Assembly: GCF_025698545.1 (NCBI RefSeq)
Contig: NC_068569.1
Coordinates: 23,374,001-23,438,000, forward strand
From: Gossypium raimondii
Taxonomy: Eukaryota > Streptophyta > Magnoliopsida > Malvales > Malvaceae
Length of the DNA stretch: 64,000 nucleotides
Reading direction: 5' to 3'
The notes below the pieces were generated by a model. It did not search any database and had not been told where the DNA came from. It was given only the letters and a program-made list of their open reading frames with translations. The position numbers and the translations under genes were made by a program. The first letter of the stretch is position 1. Every line of letters begins with the position of its first letter. Of this stretch, positions 45,960 through 58,947 are shown piece by piece.

Positions 45960-46642
45960 AATATTATTTTTTCGTATTTTTATGTACATTTAGAAATAGA
46001 AAAAATTTAAAAAATTAACTCGTGTCGCTCGACAAATCGATGGCAACCTTTAAAATATATATTTTTTTACCGTAAATACTTGTATTTTTCATGAGTATTT
46101 TGAAAAATACATTCACGACGACACCCAAAAATAATATATTTTTAAAAAAAGTTGATAATTGGGTCATCATTGGGAGGCGATGCCGCCAGTGTGTTAGGCG
46201 GCACCAACAGACACTGTGGACTTCAGGTCATTTTCGTGTTTAATTTTTTCCTTAGGTCATTTTCTTAATAATTAATTATTTTAGGCTATTTTTTAAAAAA
46301 GTCAACATAATTGCATAAAGCTAAGATGACATGGCCTCAGTTTATGTTAATCGACTTTTTTTAGAAATAACTCAATTTAATTAATTAATTACTAAAATGA
46401 CTTAAAATTCAATGTTTGTCGGTGTCGTCTGACACACCGGTGGCATTACCCCCCAATGTTGAGCCAATGATAGGCTTTTTTTTAAAAAAAGAATTTTTTT
46501 TTTGTTGCCACTGTGCCAGACAGTACTAGTATGTATTTTGCGTAATACTTGTGAAAAAATATGAGTATTTATGATGAAAAAAAAGATTTAAAAAATATTT
46601 TTTAATGGGTATTGTTGGTATGTTAGGCAACACCTGTTAAAA

Positions 46643-46674
<32 letters not shown>

Positions 46675-47500
46675 TTTGGGTGTCGCCTTCCTGTTAGGTA
46701 GCACCGGTAATATTTAAAAATACTGTTATAGAAAGAGTATTTCAAAGTTTTGGTCATTATTTTAGAAAATTTAGAATCGACTACTGGGAGATTTGAATCG
46801 TACAAGACAACGAAAAAGATGAAATCTCTTCTTTAGTATTGAAATACCGAAAGGCCACCTTAATTGGCTACTAATGAAAATTCTAACTGTGATACTCAAT
46901 AGCTATCAATGTTGTCGTTTAAGGGAGGCCTTTCGTTCCTATTTCGACACCAAAGAAGAGATTTCTTCTTTCTCTGTGACTTCTACTGTTCAAATGTTCC
47001 AGTAGTTGGCTTCAAATATTCTAAAACAATTACCAAAGTTTCAAACTACTCTTTCTACAACATTTTTTTAAAAGTATCACCGGTGCTACTTAACACGATG
47101 ACGACCCCTAAAAAAGAATATATTTTTTTAAAATTTTAATGGGTGCTGCTTGACATACTGACGACACAATTTTTTTTAAAAATTTTCTGGTGCTGCCTGA
47201 CAGACTGACGATTCTAATTAAAAAAATTTTCTTTTTTTCTCCACCATGAATACCCGTATTTTTCACGAGGATTGCGAAAAATACATACTGGTGCCGCTTG
47301 ACACAATGGTGGCACTCAAAAAAATTCTTTTTAAAAGAAAAAAATCGACCCTCGGCTTATCATTCGGGGCCAGTGCCATTGGTGTGTTAAGTGGCACAAG
47401 TAGATTCTTTGGATTTCAGATTATTTTTGTATATAATTTTTCACTAAGATCAATTTCGTAATTAATTAATTAAATTAGATTTTTTTTAAAAGGCCACGTT
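45960..47500. repeat. Long palindromic repeat with a third, direct copy
   Basis: The left arm (46345-46861) is an imperfect reverse complement of the right arm (46921-47500) around a 59-base loop. The innermost stem is CGAAAGGCCACCTT facing AAGGGAGGCCTTTCG, and pairing continues outward through matching blocks such as 'agtatgtattttgcgtaat' versus the complement of 'attgcgaaaaatacatact'. 45960-46330 is a further copy of the outer part, in the same direction as the right arm. Each copy contains several small hairpin motifs of the form GGTGCCGCCTGACACACTGG with GGCACC at the other side. A TA microsatellite lies in the left arm (46650-46673). No coding sequence. Confidence 0.75.
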
Positions 47501-47699
47501 AATCCCTGTGAATAACAGTCATATAGATTTTACATACTTCCAAGTTCCATGTTTTGCAGTCAGGGTGTTTTGGATTTCCAGTTTAATACGACTTTGATCT
47601 CTGCTCTTTCTGGTCTGTTTATGTATAGTACTCGGAATCAAATTCAAGAAAACTAGACTTCAAATGCAGCGAAGAAGCACTGAGATGAACCCTCTAACT

Positions 47700-48749
47700 T
47701 TGACTTTGTTTGTATTAAAAGGGAACACTGAAAAGCGCTTATGGCAAGATTAGGGAGGGAACATGGAATTCGAAAGAGGCCATTTGGGAGTTACGGTGGA
47801 AGTTCCAAGGACCTCAGCATATTCGAGTCTTCATTTGGCTCGTTCTTAAAGCCAGACTACTCACAAATGTGGAAAGGGTAAAGAGAGGCATAGGAAATGA
47901 TAGCTCCTGTAAATTTTGTGGTTATGATTCTGAAGAGCGGATACATGTACTTAGAGATTATTCTGGGCCAGAGATGTTTGGGATAAACTTCTTCCAGTTG
48001 AAAAGAGAAATCGTTTTTACTCCGGATCCGTTCATGAGTGGATGTGTGATAACCTCCAAAATAAGTTATCTCTTGATTTGGATGGAATTGATTGATCTTA
48101 CATTTTTGGGATGATATCTTGACGCATTTGGAAGAATCGAAATTGCTTTGTGTTCCAAGATATTACCTGCAGTATGGAGACTATCATCAAGGTTTTCTAG
48201 AGTTGGGCTAGGCGATATGTTACCGCTTCAAAGACACTCTCTCATAATTCCCACACTCCCCTCGCTTCTTCTCCTTTGGCTCGCAATTGGGCTTGTTTGA
48301 GTACTGATGGATCGATTAAAATTGAGGATAATTTTGCCGCAGCTGTGGGCCTACTACGAGACTCTAACAGTGCTTGGATCTTTGGGTTCTACAAGTACAT
48401 AGGTAATTATTTTGTTATGGATGTTGAACTGTGGGGTATCTTGGATGGCTCACAGCTTTCTTTGGATAAAAATTTTCAATGTAATTTAATTCAAATTGAT
48501 AGTCTCTAAACTATCGTTGTCATTCAAGAAGATCCTATAGAATGTCACAAGTCAACTTTGATTAGAAGAATCCAACAACTCCTAACAGAAGTTTCTCGTT
48601 ATCATATTCAACACATCCCTAAAAAAGAGAATAAAATCACAAATGCTCTAGCGAAGATTGTTTGTAATAGAAGAACTGGCATACACATTTTGGAAGATCC
48701 CCAATAGAGGGGCTAGCTTAATTTTATTTGTATCACCAAAAAAAAAAAG
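47700..48749 (+). pseudogene. 5'-truncated LINE with zf-RVT and RNase H domains
   Basis: Frames read successively as the reverse-transcriptase zinc-binding domain of plant LINEs (SAYGKIREGTWNSKEAIW, FIWLVLKARLLTNVERV, CKFCGYDSEERIHVL) and then the RNase H-like domain (LSTDGSIKIEDNFAAAVG, DVELWGILDGSQLSLDK, RYHIQHIPKKENKITNALAK). Frameshifts and stops interrupt both. A stop near 48705 is followed by a short 3' UTR and the poly-A tail 'gtatcaccaaaaaaaaaaa'. The reverse-transcriptase domain proper is absent. Confidence 0.82.
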
Positions 48750-49576
48750 CTCTAACTATTATAGTTTTCGAAGCAACCTTTTCTTTTTTTAATTCTTTAT
48801 AATAAGAGAAAAGTATTAGAAGTAATTAAAATTGGTTTATTAATAATGTGAATGAAAATTGTTCATCATGGACAATACCTTCCTCATTAAAAAATTATTG
48901 ACAACTGTTTTCTTTTTAAAATATTCATCATTAAAAATATATATATATTTATATAACACTTTTGATTATTTTATTTAATTCCTTTATGAATAATATCACC
49001 AAATTTTATCAAAACTTTAAATTGATACAATATGATTCCCCGGTTAATTATTTATTTGTGTCAAATCAAGGGTAAAATTTAAATATTAAAATATATCGTA
49101 CATTTAACACTTATTCCCTACTTTTAATTTAAAAATTTAGCCCATTTATTTTTCTTTTTAATTTAAAAATTGCGACATTTTGAATTTTATTTTGAATACA
49201 TTCAATAAGAAAGAAAATTGAAACCCCGATAGGATTAAAACAGAAGATGCATTTTATTCATTAAAAAATTCTAAGACGTAGTAAATAAAATAAAACAGGT
49301 GGCGATATTTGTACCCTAATAAATGGTTCACTGAACTTATAGTAAACGAAAACAATAATCATCGATGATAGTAAGAATTGGATAAGATGATAAGGGACAC
49401 ACTAAAATAAATAAATAAAAGGTTCCACAGAATGTACTGCACTTAAAAACCTGAAAATTCAATTATCTACCTGTGTTTTCTTCCATTAATTCTAAAGATA
49501 CAGTCATGGACATCTCAAATCCCATTTTATGTAATGGCAAACACGAAACACCAAATGTATAAAAGGTGCACTATAA
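48750..49576. other. Spacer and 3' region of TAF4
   Basis: AT-rich, non-coding. Bases near 49240-49576 are the likely 3' UTR of TAF4. Confidence 0.35.
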
Positions 49577-52500
49577 TCACTCCGCTTTAGATTCGGAGCA
49601 GGTTTTTTCGTACAAGCCATAAATAAGTGTAGACTTTGACATTTGGGGCTCTCTTTCCAGAACTGCAATCACATCCTTAATGGAAATAGTACGAGCCACT
49701 CTAGCATGGGCCGTGAGTGTCGTACCTTGGTTCCGACCAAATTTCTTGCTTGTCCCTGTTGGAAGAAAGTAGAGTGGAAACCAAAGTAAATATACGATAA
49801 CAACTTGATAATGGAACATATTCCGCAGAAAGTACGAGTTGTGTTATGATACATTTGGAACAAGCAGTGGAGGAATGACTTGATCTGAAAAGAAACCAAC
49901 TCTGAGCTCTTAAGGCAAGCATATATGATAGTCATAATATTCAATTTTTAGGGTTTTGTCAATGCATTAATACCTTACACAACGTTGATATAGCTAGATG
50001 TTCGAGCAATTTCATACCAGTACAATTGCTCTACACATGCTCAAGAATAATTTGTACAAATCAACAGTCTAATTTCCTAATTTTTAGTATATGAAAGTGC
50101 ATAGTACCATCAGGTTCAGGTTTATGACCATGCATTGCTTTTATGGTTCAATACAAGAAACAGTTTCACTGAAAAAACATAATAGGAACCAGTTCTGAAT
50201 TGCTCGGATGCAACAGTACACATGATGAACCTTACAACAATATTAACCAGTTAAATAAAACCATCAAATTAAAACAATAATAGATCTAGAAAAGAGCCAA
50301 GCTTACCAGATCCATGAGGATTGAGAGGGCCCCTCTTTTCAGATTCTTGATTGTCCTTTGTACTTTTCCCAGATGCAGATAAAGGTCTGCGGTTTGCATC
50401 TTTACTTGCTTGTGAACCAGATGCCGCATCCGTTCCTCCCTCACGTTTCTGGCGAGCTTGCTCAGCCATAAGCTGCCATTTTGACAGCATGTCATCCCCT
50501 CCAACAGCAGCACGAGCAGCAACATTTGCAGCAGTGGTCCTCATCTTGTCATCCTCCTCCTTATTTACCTAAACATAAATGGAGAGTTAGTTACTCCTCT
50601 TATTTGGATTATTAAGGCACATATAATGCATGGAAAATCACTCATTGATAATACCTTTACTGCTTTTACTCGACTGTCATCTTTCTCCTTGTCACCATCA
50701 AAGGCAGTCTCAGCCTCGGGCTGCATCCACAAAATTGAACATATACAATGTTAAGTAATAAACGGCAGTCTCATTTTCCTCCTTGTCACCCTCATTTTTA
50801 ATGCATTACAGATAATCATATCATGTAGATAAAAACAGCACCCACTTCATTAAGTTTCCGGAGCTTCTCTGCCTCAGCCTGCTTTTTCTCCCATTCTCCC
50901 CTAGCATTCTGGTTCATCATCATAATTTGCTGCCGAACATCCGAGGTGATAACCGTCCGGTGCCTAGGCTTCTCAATATCAACACGCTACAAGAGATCCA
51001 TTCAAATAAGAGAGACTTAAAGAAAATTCATGTTAACTGACTGGAACTCAGACTGACCTGTTTCGACAGTCTGATTAAATTGCATATGAGCCCACGCATT
51101 CTTTCCTCCACGCTCTGGAGATTCAGATACATGAGGAAATGTATAAACTCAATATAAAGGAAAGGGCCAAGAAGCTAGCATCTCACCAGGGACAAGCATC
51201 GTTCAACATCATTGCTTATATTCTTCAAACCACTTTTGGCCACTGCAAGAAGACACGTAAAAGCAGACATGATTATGGCTTATAATGAAAAGTAGAATGT
51301 AAATGTATGATGCATTAATGAACTTTGGACCAGAGAGATATAAAGAACATTAACTAATTTCAGCCAATTTCTTCTGCAAAGGGGTTTTCTTCAAAAATAG
51401 TCTTTCTTCTTCCTCTTGCACAACCCTTCTGGATGCTTCTGAAACTCGGCTCTCATCCTTGGGACCAGACAATAGTTGCTCCTCTTCTTCCTATTTAATA
51501 GCGGAATGTCAATTAAGGGCTTATATTTCTTTTCATAACAACTTAATAAGATGACTATAAAGTATCATACCCTGAGATTGACTCCACTGACAGCAGTGAC
51601 ATCATTTAGTTGTTCAATGCTCTGATCTGAAAATGCTCCAGACACTTTTTGCTTCTTACTGTAGGGAACCCCATTGAATATGGGTGAAAAATGATTTAAT
51701 AAAAGTTAAACATCAAGGAGTCTCAGTTGAACCTAGATAATAATTCCAGGCAATGAAGTGACAGAGAGATTTATTTAACCTTGATGGTGGTGGTGATGAA
51801 CCAAGAGCTTCCAGTGGTTTCTTCTGGCCAATAGAAGGCTTTTTTTGAGGAGTTCTTGCATTCATCCCAGTTGGAGCAGGCACAGATGGATTCCTAGAGC
51901 CCAACTGATAAAAAACAAGAATGTGAAATTCAACAAAAGAAAAAAAAAGTCATACGCATGCACTTCACTGAAGAAAACACTAAACTATACAAGTGTCAAA
52001 TATGTTAACCGAATAGAAAGTGAATTCAAGAATAATGCCATTTATATTATTGCATGGTAAACACTGTTTTGTAGCACAGATTTTGGAAAGTTTGCCTACT
52101 CTACTATAAAGTCGGAACAACTGAAGAGCTAAATACAACAAGTCAGCAGGAGAGCAATTGATCCATTTACAAGGGCACTTGTCCTAGAAACAACATGGCC
52201 CTGACATCAAATTGATCATACGTAGCAATTCATGTAAAACAAGGTATCGCTCGAAGATGGTAAATACTTGGTGCAAAAAAAAAATCATATCGCTCGAAGA
52301 TGGTAAATACTTGGTGCAAAAAAAAAATCATGTAAACTTTTAAAACAAAGTGGTGGGCATCGGCAAGAGCATCCAAATCATCCATCAAGATATCACAATG
52401 AGAAAACATAGAGTAAGATGAGATTACCAGGACATTAGAATCCATTTGTGCTGTGATGGAGGGTGTTGTTGTGAAGCCAACTCTAGAAGACTGCTTCTCT

Positions 52501-54714
52501 CCAGGCTCATCCTTTGGAGTAGATGTAACTGCTTTCCCTTGTTCAGCTAGTGTAGTCGAGACTCCCTGGGTTACAGACAAATGAGGTCTGTGCTGGTCAG
52601 CACCTTGATCAGCAGATTCCTGTTTCACATATGTCGCTGATGACAAAGGGCCAGGATTCAGCTCCTTACTCGGAGAGGCTTGCCAAGGAACTGAACCACT
52701 AGAAAAGTGAGAAAGTGATGTGCCCTGCAATCTATTTGGGTCATTACTAGAGTTTTGCCTCTCAAGCTTAGGCCCACTCATCATGTTCATTGCCTGGGTT
52801 GATCCTCCTACAGGATTTGATCCAATGCTTTGATGTGCAGTTGGCCTCATTTGTGAATCATGAGGTTGAGGCTTTAGAGAGGAACCCGAAGTATTAACAT
52901 TTGGCCCAGAATATGTATGATAATTATTACTCCCATACATGGCGAATGAAGTTTGTGGGAAATTCAAATGTTGTTGCTGTTGCTTGTTAATTCCTTGTGC
53001 CGGAATTGAAGGACGACCTCTTTCTTGATTCACAGTGGTTGAGCCAGAGGAAGAAATTTGACTACCTAGCATTCCAAAGCGAGAATCTGATTGGCGATCC
53101 ATGTCTTGAGATTTTTGAGCCTTGTTTTCACCAGATAAATAACTTGAATTAGTCTGCATGGGGACTGCTGTAGAAGGGACATGAGATGAATTGGCAGGAG
53201 AATTAGGACCCTTTTGGTGCAGCTGAACTAATGAATGTGGGCCAGCGAACTGTGTGGCACCACCAACAGAGGGCATCCGAGGAGTATTCTGCCGTAATCC
53301 TGCTGGGGACTGTAATGGGAATTGATTGGAACTCATCTGAAAGTATCAATATGAGCTTTAGCTCGTTTCCAAAATTAACATGCAATCAACTAAAGTATCA
53401 GTTTTCACTTTAATAACATGAGACATTTGTGTTCACCTGAACTTGTAACTTGTTAACTGCCAACCTCAGCATCTGATCTCCTACAATATCTCTCATGTGC
53501 CTAACAAATCCGTCTTTTGCAATTTCATTTTTCTATCAGATAAATCCAATAGAAAAATCAGAAATAAGGGCAAAAAATTTTCCATTCCTTCTATTTCATC
53601 CATTACTAAATAAACAGGAGAATCGTAGCATATTGGTTGATATTAAAAATCGACCTTTAGTTTACCATACAGAGTATGAAGCTGCATGGCTCTATCTTTA
53701 TCAAGTTGGGGCAGTAAAGCAGGCAACAACACGGCAAATGGAACTTGTTTTGTTCGATTCATAGGACTATTTGGCTGCTCTGCTCCGCTGGCCTGCTGAT
53801 TACTCATCTTCTGTAATTTCGCAAATTGTGATTCACTGTCTTGATTATTGGTTCTCTCAGGTTCATGTGAGATGGGACTTTTTTCAGTAGTCTGACTCTG
53901 AATCCCAGTAGTTTGAGGAACTGGGGCAGGAATTTGTTCGGTCACTCCTTGTGGATGGTCCTCTTGGGGTTGTTTTTGTTGTGGTGGTAGACGACCATGT
54001 TCTTTTGGAACATCATTTGGCTGCTGCACTTGTTGCTGACTTCCAGTGACAACAGCTCCGTGTTGCTTTTGCTCCGATTCAGACGAAGTCTGCTGCTGTT
54101 GCTGTGCACTTTGAAGGACTTGTTGATTTTGAAAGTTGGAGTTTCCGTCTTGCCCCGAGGTCGGCCATTGCGCAACCGATTGACTGGAAGCTGGATTGCT
54201 TCCTTGAGACAAAACTGCTGTATTTTTTAAAACGTAGACGCGGATGTAATTCCGAGGAGAACCAATTCATAACCAACAATTAACACAAAAGTAAGCTAAT
54301 TATACTCTCAATTAAGAAATTTTGACCCTTAATAAACAAAAATTACTAAATTCCACTCTAAAGGTACTATTTACAAAACCAAATCTAGTCTCTTAGTCTG
54401 GAAATTAGAAGCCAAATAAAAACGAAAACCAAAAAAAATAAGAAAAGGCTGATACCGGTATTTGAACCAGACTGCTGAGAATTTGACGCATCGCCTTCAA
54501 TGTCTCGATTCAACGCGGCCTGGAAAGCCTCAACGTCAGCTCCAGAATGCATAGACTCGTCCTATTAACAGTTTTTTAAGACAGAAATTGGAAAATTAGA
54601 TTAAATAACCTTCACTTATTGCGAATTCTAGAAATATAGCGGAGAGTAAAAAAAAATTCCAGAACAAAGAAAAACCTCGTCTTCTTCAAGGAGCTTCACT
54701 ATGGAAGGGTCCAT
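49577..54714 (-). CDS. TAF4: Transcription initiation factor TFIID subunit 4 (TAF4/TAF4b)
   Basis: Coding exons rebuilt by eye, all with GT/AG borders and consistent phase: 54676-54714, 54456-54561, 53655-54217, 53437-53532, 52428-53336, 51780-51904, 51571-51658, 51355-51490, 51187-51242, 51058-51114, 50846-50986, 50655-50720, 50307-50568, 49577-49755. They give 940 residues. The N-terminus ([13 protein letters not shown]) is typical of plant TAF4. An RST domain (about 205-268, [14 protein letters not shown] to [12 protein letters not shown]) follows a Gln-rich region, then a long Gln/Ser/Pro-rich linker, the conserved TAF4 histone-fold/C-terminal domain (about 600-800, CLSL and [14 protein letters not shown] segments) and the end motif [19 protein letters not shown]. 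Role: TFIID scaffold, pairing with TAF12 and bridging activators to the RNA polymerase II preinitiation complex in the nucleus. Intron 5 holds a 43-bp tandem duplication. Confidence 0.92.
52246..52331. repeat. Perfect 43-bp tandem duplication in TAF4 intron 5
   Basis: Two adjacent copies of a 43-base unit beginning 'atcgctcgaagatggtaaat' and containing a 10-base A run. The copies appear identical, so the duplication is recent or an assembly artefact. Confidence 0.9.
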
Positions 54715-54909
54715 CACAAGTTATACCTGCAACCGGCTGCCGTTCCTTCTGCCTCGCCGGCCGCTCAGCTGGAATCGTTCAGCTTACAGGATTATAATTA
54801 AGTACAGTAATTCAAAAAAAAATTTTGAGAACTTCACAAAAGGTGGAAGAGTAGTTGTATACAGTGAATCGAGAAACCAAGGAAAGCGTTTACCGACGTT
54901 GTTCCTTAG

Positions 54910-54918
54910 CTTATATAG
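54910..54918 (-). promoter_or_regulatory. Putative TATA box of TAF4
   Basis: CTATATAAG on the minus strand lies about 200 bases upstream of the start codon. A transcription start near 54880 would give a 5' UTR of about 165 bases. Confidence 0.4.
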
Positions 54919-55697
54919 ACTATAGCAGGCCTATACTAAAGCCCATTATGGGCTCAGGCCGGGTGAAAAAAAATTGAGATATTGTGGGTTTAATAAATGA
55001 AATTCGAACTCAATTTATTCATATCCACTTCGGTAAGTCAAATTTGAGTATTTGAATGTTTAAATTATATAATTCGGGATGTACTCAGTTGGATTCGGTT
55101 TTTGGATCAATTTATTCTTTTTTAATTTTTATTCTTAAAAGTAAACTCGTATTAAATAAAAATTGAAATATTTGAAATCCATAATTTCAATTTTGTTGGT
55201 CGGATTTTTGGCGAATATGGACTTTGTTGTTAAAATTAATATTATTTTGTTTTGGCCCCAAAGTTTAATTTCATGCTCTAAATTTATTTATACATTTATA
55301 AAATTAAATAAATAATTAAATTAATATCATAAACATTCACATTAATGTCAATTTAATAAAATTTGAAGTTCCAAAAGAAAAGATATTTTAATAATTTTAA
55401 GCTATTAAGTTGTAAATCATTCATAGTTATTAAAATATCTTTTCTTTTAATTAGTTGTTAGCTTTAAAATTATAAAATATAAAAAATTAAAAATGGTAAG
55501 AATTATAAGAAATTATAAAAATATTTAAAATTTACATCATCTAGAATGAACCTAAACAACCATTTGTAAATAATTTTCTATAACATATAGGGGTTAATTA
55601 GTCCATTTTTTAAGTAGAAAGAGCAAAATGTAATCAAACTCTTGATATAGGGACCTTCATCATACTTTTACCAAGAATGAATATACTCTTGATAAGT
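54919..55697. other. Spacer between TAF4 and the IFRD gene
   Basis: TAF4 promoter side and IFRD 3' UTR side. AT-rich, with no gene visible. Confidence 0.35.
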
Positions 55698-58600
55698 TTA
55701 CGAATCTTCATAGCCTACACAGATGGCAAAGTGTCCGATGTTTCGACCCTAGATACAAACATCAACAAGTCAATGCGCTAAATGGTGCAGTTGGTAGTAA
55801 AACACTCGATCGACTTCACATGGAAGACAGTTACCTCAGATAGCATCCGTTGCTTGTTCAATTGCTGGGTTCTAGCCTTGTTAACAACTGAATTTGGTGA
55901 TTTGTACATTCTCTGCACCAAAGAATTTATATTAGTTTAGTATAGTGATCAGGATAAACACGTAAGAATCAACCTTTTCAGTGTTGGATATATGATCATA
56001 GCCTACAAGGTTCCGTCTTTTCGGAGTGAAACCAAAAACATCTTGAAGGAATTCACTTTCCTGCATAAAGAAACAAAAATTTTATATAATCCGTGTGAAA
56101 ACTAAAAATTGCATCAACAGATGTCAATTTCTCTAAAACAACATTAACCTGTATGTGCTTAGCGAAACCTCCACCGAGAAAGCGCTTCAAAAAGTTCAAC
56201 TGTTGGATTGAAATTTGACAACTCGATTATCAGAATCCATGGCATGTAACTAACATGAATTGGAGAATTAGAAGAGGACAAGCTAACCTGAATCAACTGA
56301 GACCATGTTAATGTCTGTAGTGCAACCCCACCAATCTTCATCGTTGTCTCGGGAGGATAACCATACTGCCATCACCAAGTGAGACAAACTTAGCATGATT
56401 AGTTCGAAGAACCATACATTCATGGAAATAAAAAGATAAATACGAGTACCTCAAGGAACTCCAAAACATCCCTAAACATGTTCCTCTGGTTATTAAGATC
56501 TTTCTTGGAAGAACCTTTACCACCAGCTTCCATGGAGAGGTCTCGAGCTTGATTTAGAATTTTCCCCTTCAGTCCTTGTATATGTGAGAACCTGACTTTA
56601 GTTTTATTTCCTTCTAAATCTGAACTATCAATGTAACCTTTAGTTTCAGCTACAAACTTCTCTAAGCTTCCCATCTCAAAAATAAGAGACAATGCTTCAC
56701 CAGCAGCGATCCGCATGGATCGGTCATCATTATCTAGCAAACTAGACAAATATGTAACGGACCTGCATAATTTCCCGAAAGCAGTCAGTCTCTTGGCCAT
56801 GGGAGTTACTTGTTAGCCAGGTTTGTGTTGGTATATTATTGGAGGACCATAATTCAAATCAACGAAGCTCTTTGACTCGCATTTTTATGGTTTAAATAAT
56901 TTGTCTACGCTACATATGAACAAAGGGATTGTAAAGACAATAAATTACTGGATTAAAAGAATGAACAGCATATGAACTAGAGAGTTAACTCACTCTTGCC
57001 AAAGTTTGGGGCTAGGTCTCCAGCCATCCATGGTTGTCAAGAGAAACGACCAGGAAGACACAGCTGTTGTTATTATAGGTGCAGAAGGTTTGATAGCAAT
57101 AACCTACAAGTCAAGCAAAACTAATTAATCCTCAGTTGCGAGCAATAACTAATAAATATATAATATGCTTTTCAATTAGTGAAAATAAAGCATGTATACT
57201 TACATTAGAACCTAGTTTTGGATGAATTATTTGCCACATAATTTGCATTGATTTTTCTATTTCCTCAGGACCATTTGCCCCGACAAAAGTGATGACAGCC
57301 AAACAGTTCAGTAACTACAATAAGAAACCAAAGCATTTAAAAAACAACTGGAACAATGTACTAGAGGAAGAAAGAATTCCAATCCTTATTCAATTTCTTC
57401 ATACCGAAATGATCTTAGAAGATTCTGAACCGGAGTTAAAAGCTTGTGAAAGAGGAGTAATTGATTCTTCCAACATTTCCTGCGCATGAACTCCCGGACC
57501 AACAGTTAAAGCCAACAAACCTACCAAGAGACATTGTCAGCTTGACCATTGAGGCGTGCATATGTGGGTTGTCAACATTAAGAATTTAAACTAACCAATA
57601 GTACGGGATGCTAAAGATATCTCTTTGCTGGACCCTTTCTTGATACAGTTCAAACACTGATGAAGTAATGTGGCAAATCTGGAGAACAAGCCGAATAACA
57701 ATATGACAGATTCAAGTATTCAACCATATATTATAGATCATTTCTAGCTACGACTGCAAACATGCTAGTAATAATCCATTCAGCAATTGCTAGAAGGATT
57801 TAAAATAGCACGCACTTATTCTCCACAAACTGATGCTGCAAGCTGAAATGAAATAACAATATGATAGATTCAAGTATTCAACCATATAGTATGAACCATA
57901 AGGAAGCATGCTTGTATATCATAATCCATTCAGCAACTCTTGCAAATCAATATAAATGAAATCGAGCATGCACTTACTTATTCTCCACAAATTGACACTG
58001 CAAGTTGAAATTGAATGCAGCATTAATCACTTCCAAAGCCTTTTCCCGTGTTGAACCCCTTAATAATTGCGAGTGTCAATGTTGGTAGATAATAATATGT
58101 TGTTATCTAAGAAAGTACCTAGCAAATTATCGATCAAATAGCTGTGTCGTAAAGACATAACTTTTGCATGCAAATTTGTCTTATAAAAACGTGTGTTTAT
58201 ATAAAATTGTCTTGTAAAACAACACAATCTTATTGAAAGGATATCTCATTAAAAGATATATGTCTATGAAAGATATGGAAAGATACAATTATTAGATGTC
58301 TATATAAAAAACCGTTATATGTTACCAACATTAATTTATTTTTCTTCTTCCAGTTTTCCTATTATTTATTTTTCTATTAATAGTTTAGAAATTGTATAAA
58401 ATAAAACCTCCAACATTTTAATGATGTTACATTCACCCTAATAAATGATGAAACCATTCAAATGCTTCACATTTTAATCAAAAAATTTTATTAAATAAGA
58501 AAATAACTAAATTCTAACCTCTTCTCAAATAAAGCATCGATCGCTTCATCTGCTAAACTTTCCTTATTGAACTCTACTTCTTCGGTACCAAAAACAGACA

Positions 58601-58822
58601 TTTGATCGGAACAAACGATCGACGATGAAGTTACACTACTATTATCATCGTCGCTATCTAATATCGCCACATTCTTACGTTGGATTTTACCTGCCAGATT
58701 CAAATAATTTCTTTTATTTAGTGAAAATAAACAAGTCAAACAAACCCCCAAAACAAATTAAAGGAAAAAGTAACCCCAAAATAAAAACAAAATAAGGGAA
58801 GAAGATTCTTACGTCTTCCCAT
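55698..58822 (-). CDS. Interferon-related developmental regulator (IFRD) family protein
   Basis: Thirteen coding exons rebuilt with consistent phase: 58813-58822, 58519-58690, 57978-58058, 57596-57678, 57405-57520, 57204-57314, 56994-57103, 56450-56762, 56288-56365, 56149-56199, 55974-56060, 55835-55912, 55698-55748. Together they encode 446 residues, the usual size in plants. The first exon carries only ten coding bases (ATG GGA AGA C). The N-terminus MGRRKIQRKNVAILDSDDD is basic, then acidic/Ser-rich. The middle is the helical IFRD repeat region (GLLALTVGPGVHAQEMLEE, RMRIAAGEALSLIFE-like). The C-terminal region holds FGFTPKRRNLVGYDHIS and the SVVNKARTQQLNKQR motif. Animal IFRD1/2 act as transcriptional co-regulators. 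The plant role is poorly known, so no specific pathway is claimed. The last exon (16 residues plus stop) is the least certain. Intron 3 contains a duplicated piece of exon 3. Confidence 0.88.
57694..57999. repeat. Tandem duplication covering IFRD intron 3 and the end of exon 3
   Basis: About 150 bases are present twice side by side (about 57694-57849 and 57850-57999). Shared phrases are 'agattcaagtattcaaccat', 'ataatccattcagcaa' and 'acttattctccacaaa'. The downstream copy contains a decayed version of the last 30 or so bases of exon 3, whose donor is changed from AA|GTAAGT to AAGTGCGT. Confidence 0.75.
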
Positions 58823-58935
58823 GTTGGTGATAGCTATTTGAAGGATACAATGAAATGGCTTAGAAATTTAGAAGACGACGACGACAACAAAGGTGAACAG
58901 AAAAAACAATGTAACCATTGAAATGGATTTCCTTG

Positions 58936-58947
58936 TTTATATATAAA
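58936..58947 (-). promoter_or_regulatory. Putative TATA box of the IFRD gene
   Basis: The TTTATATATAAAC-like sequence on the minus strand, about 115-125 bases upstream of the start codon, is the only TATA-type element at a plausible distance. Confidence 0.4.
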
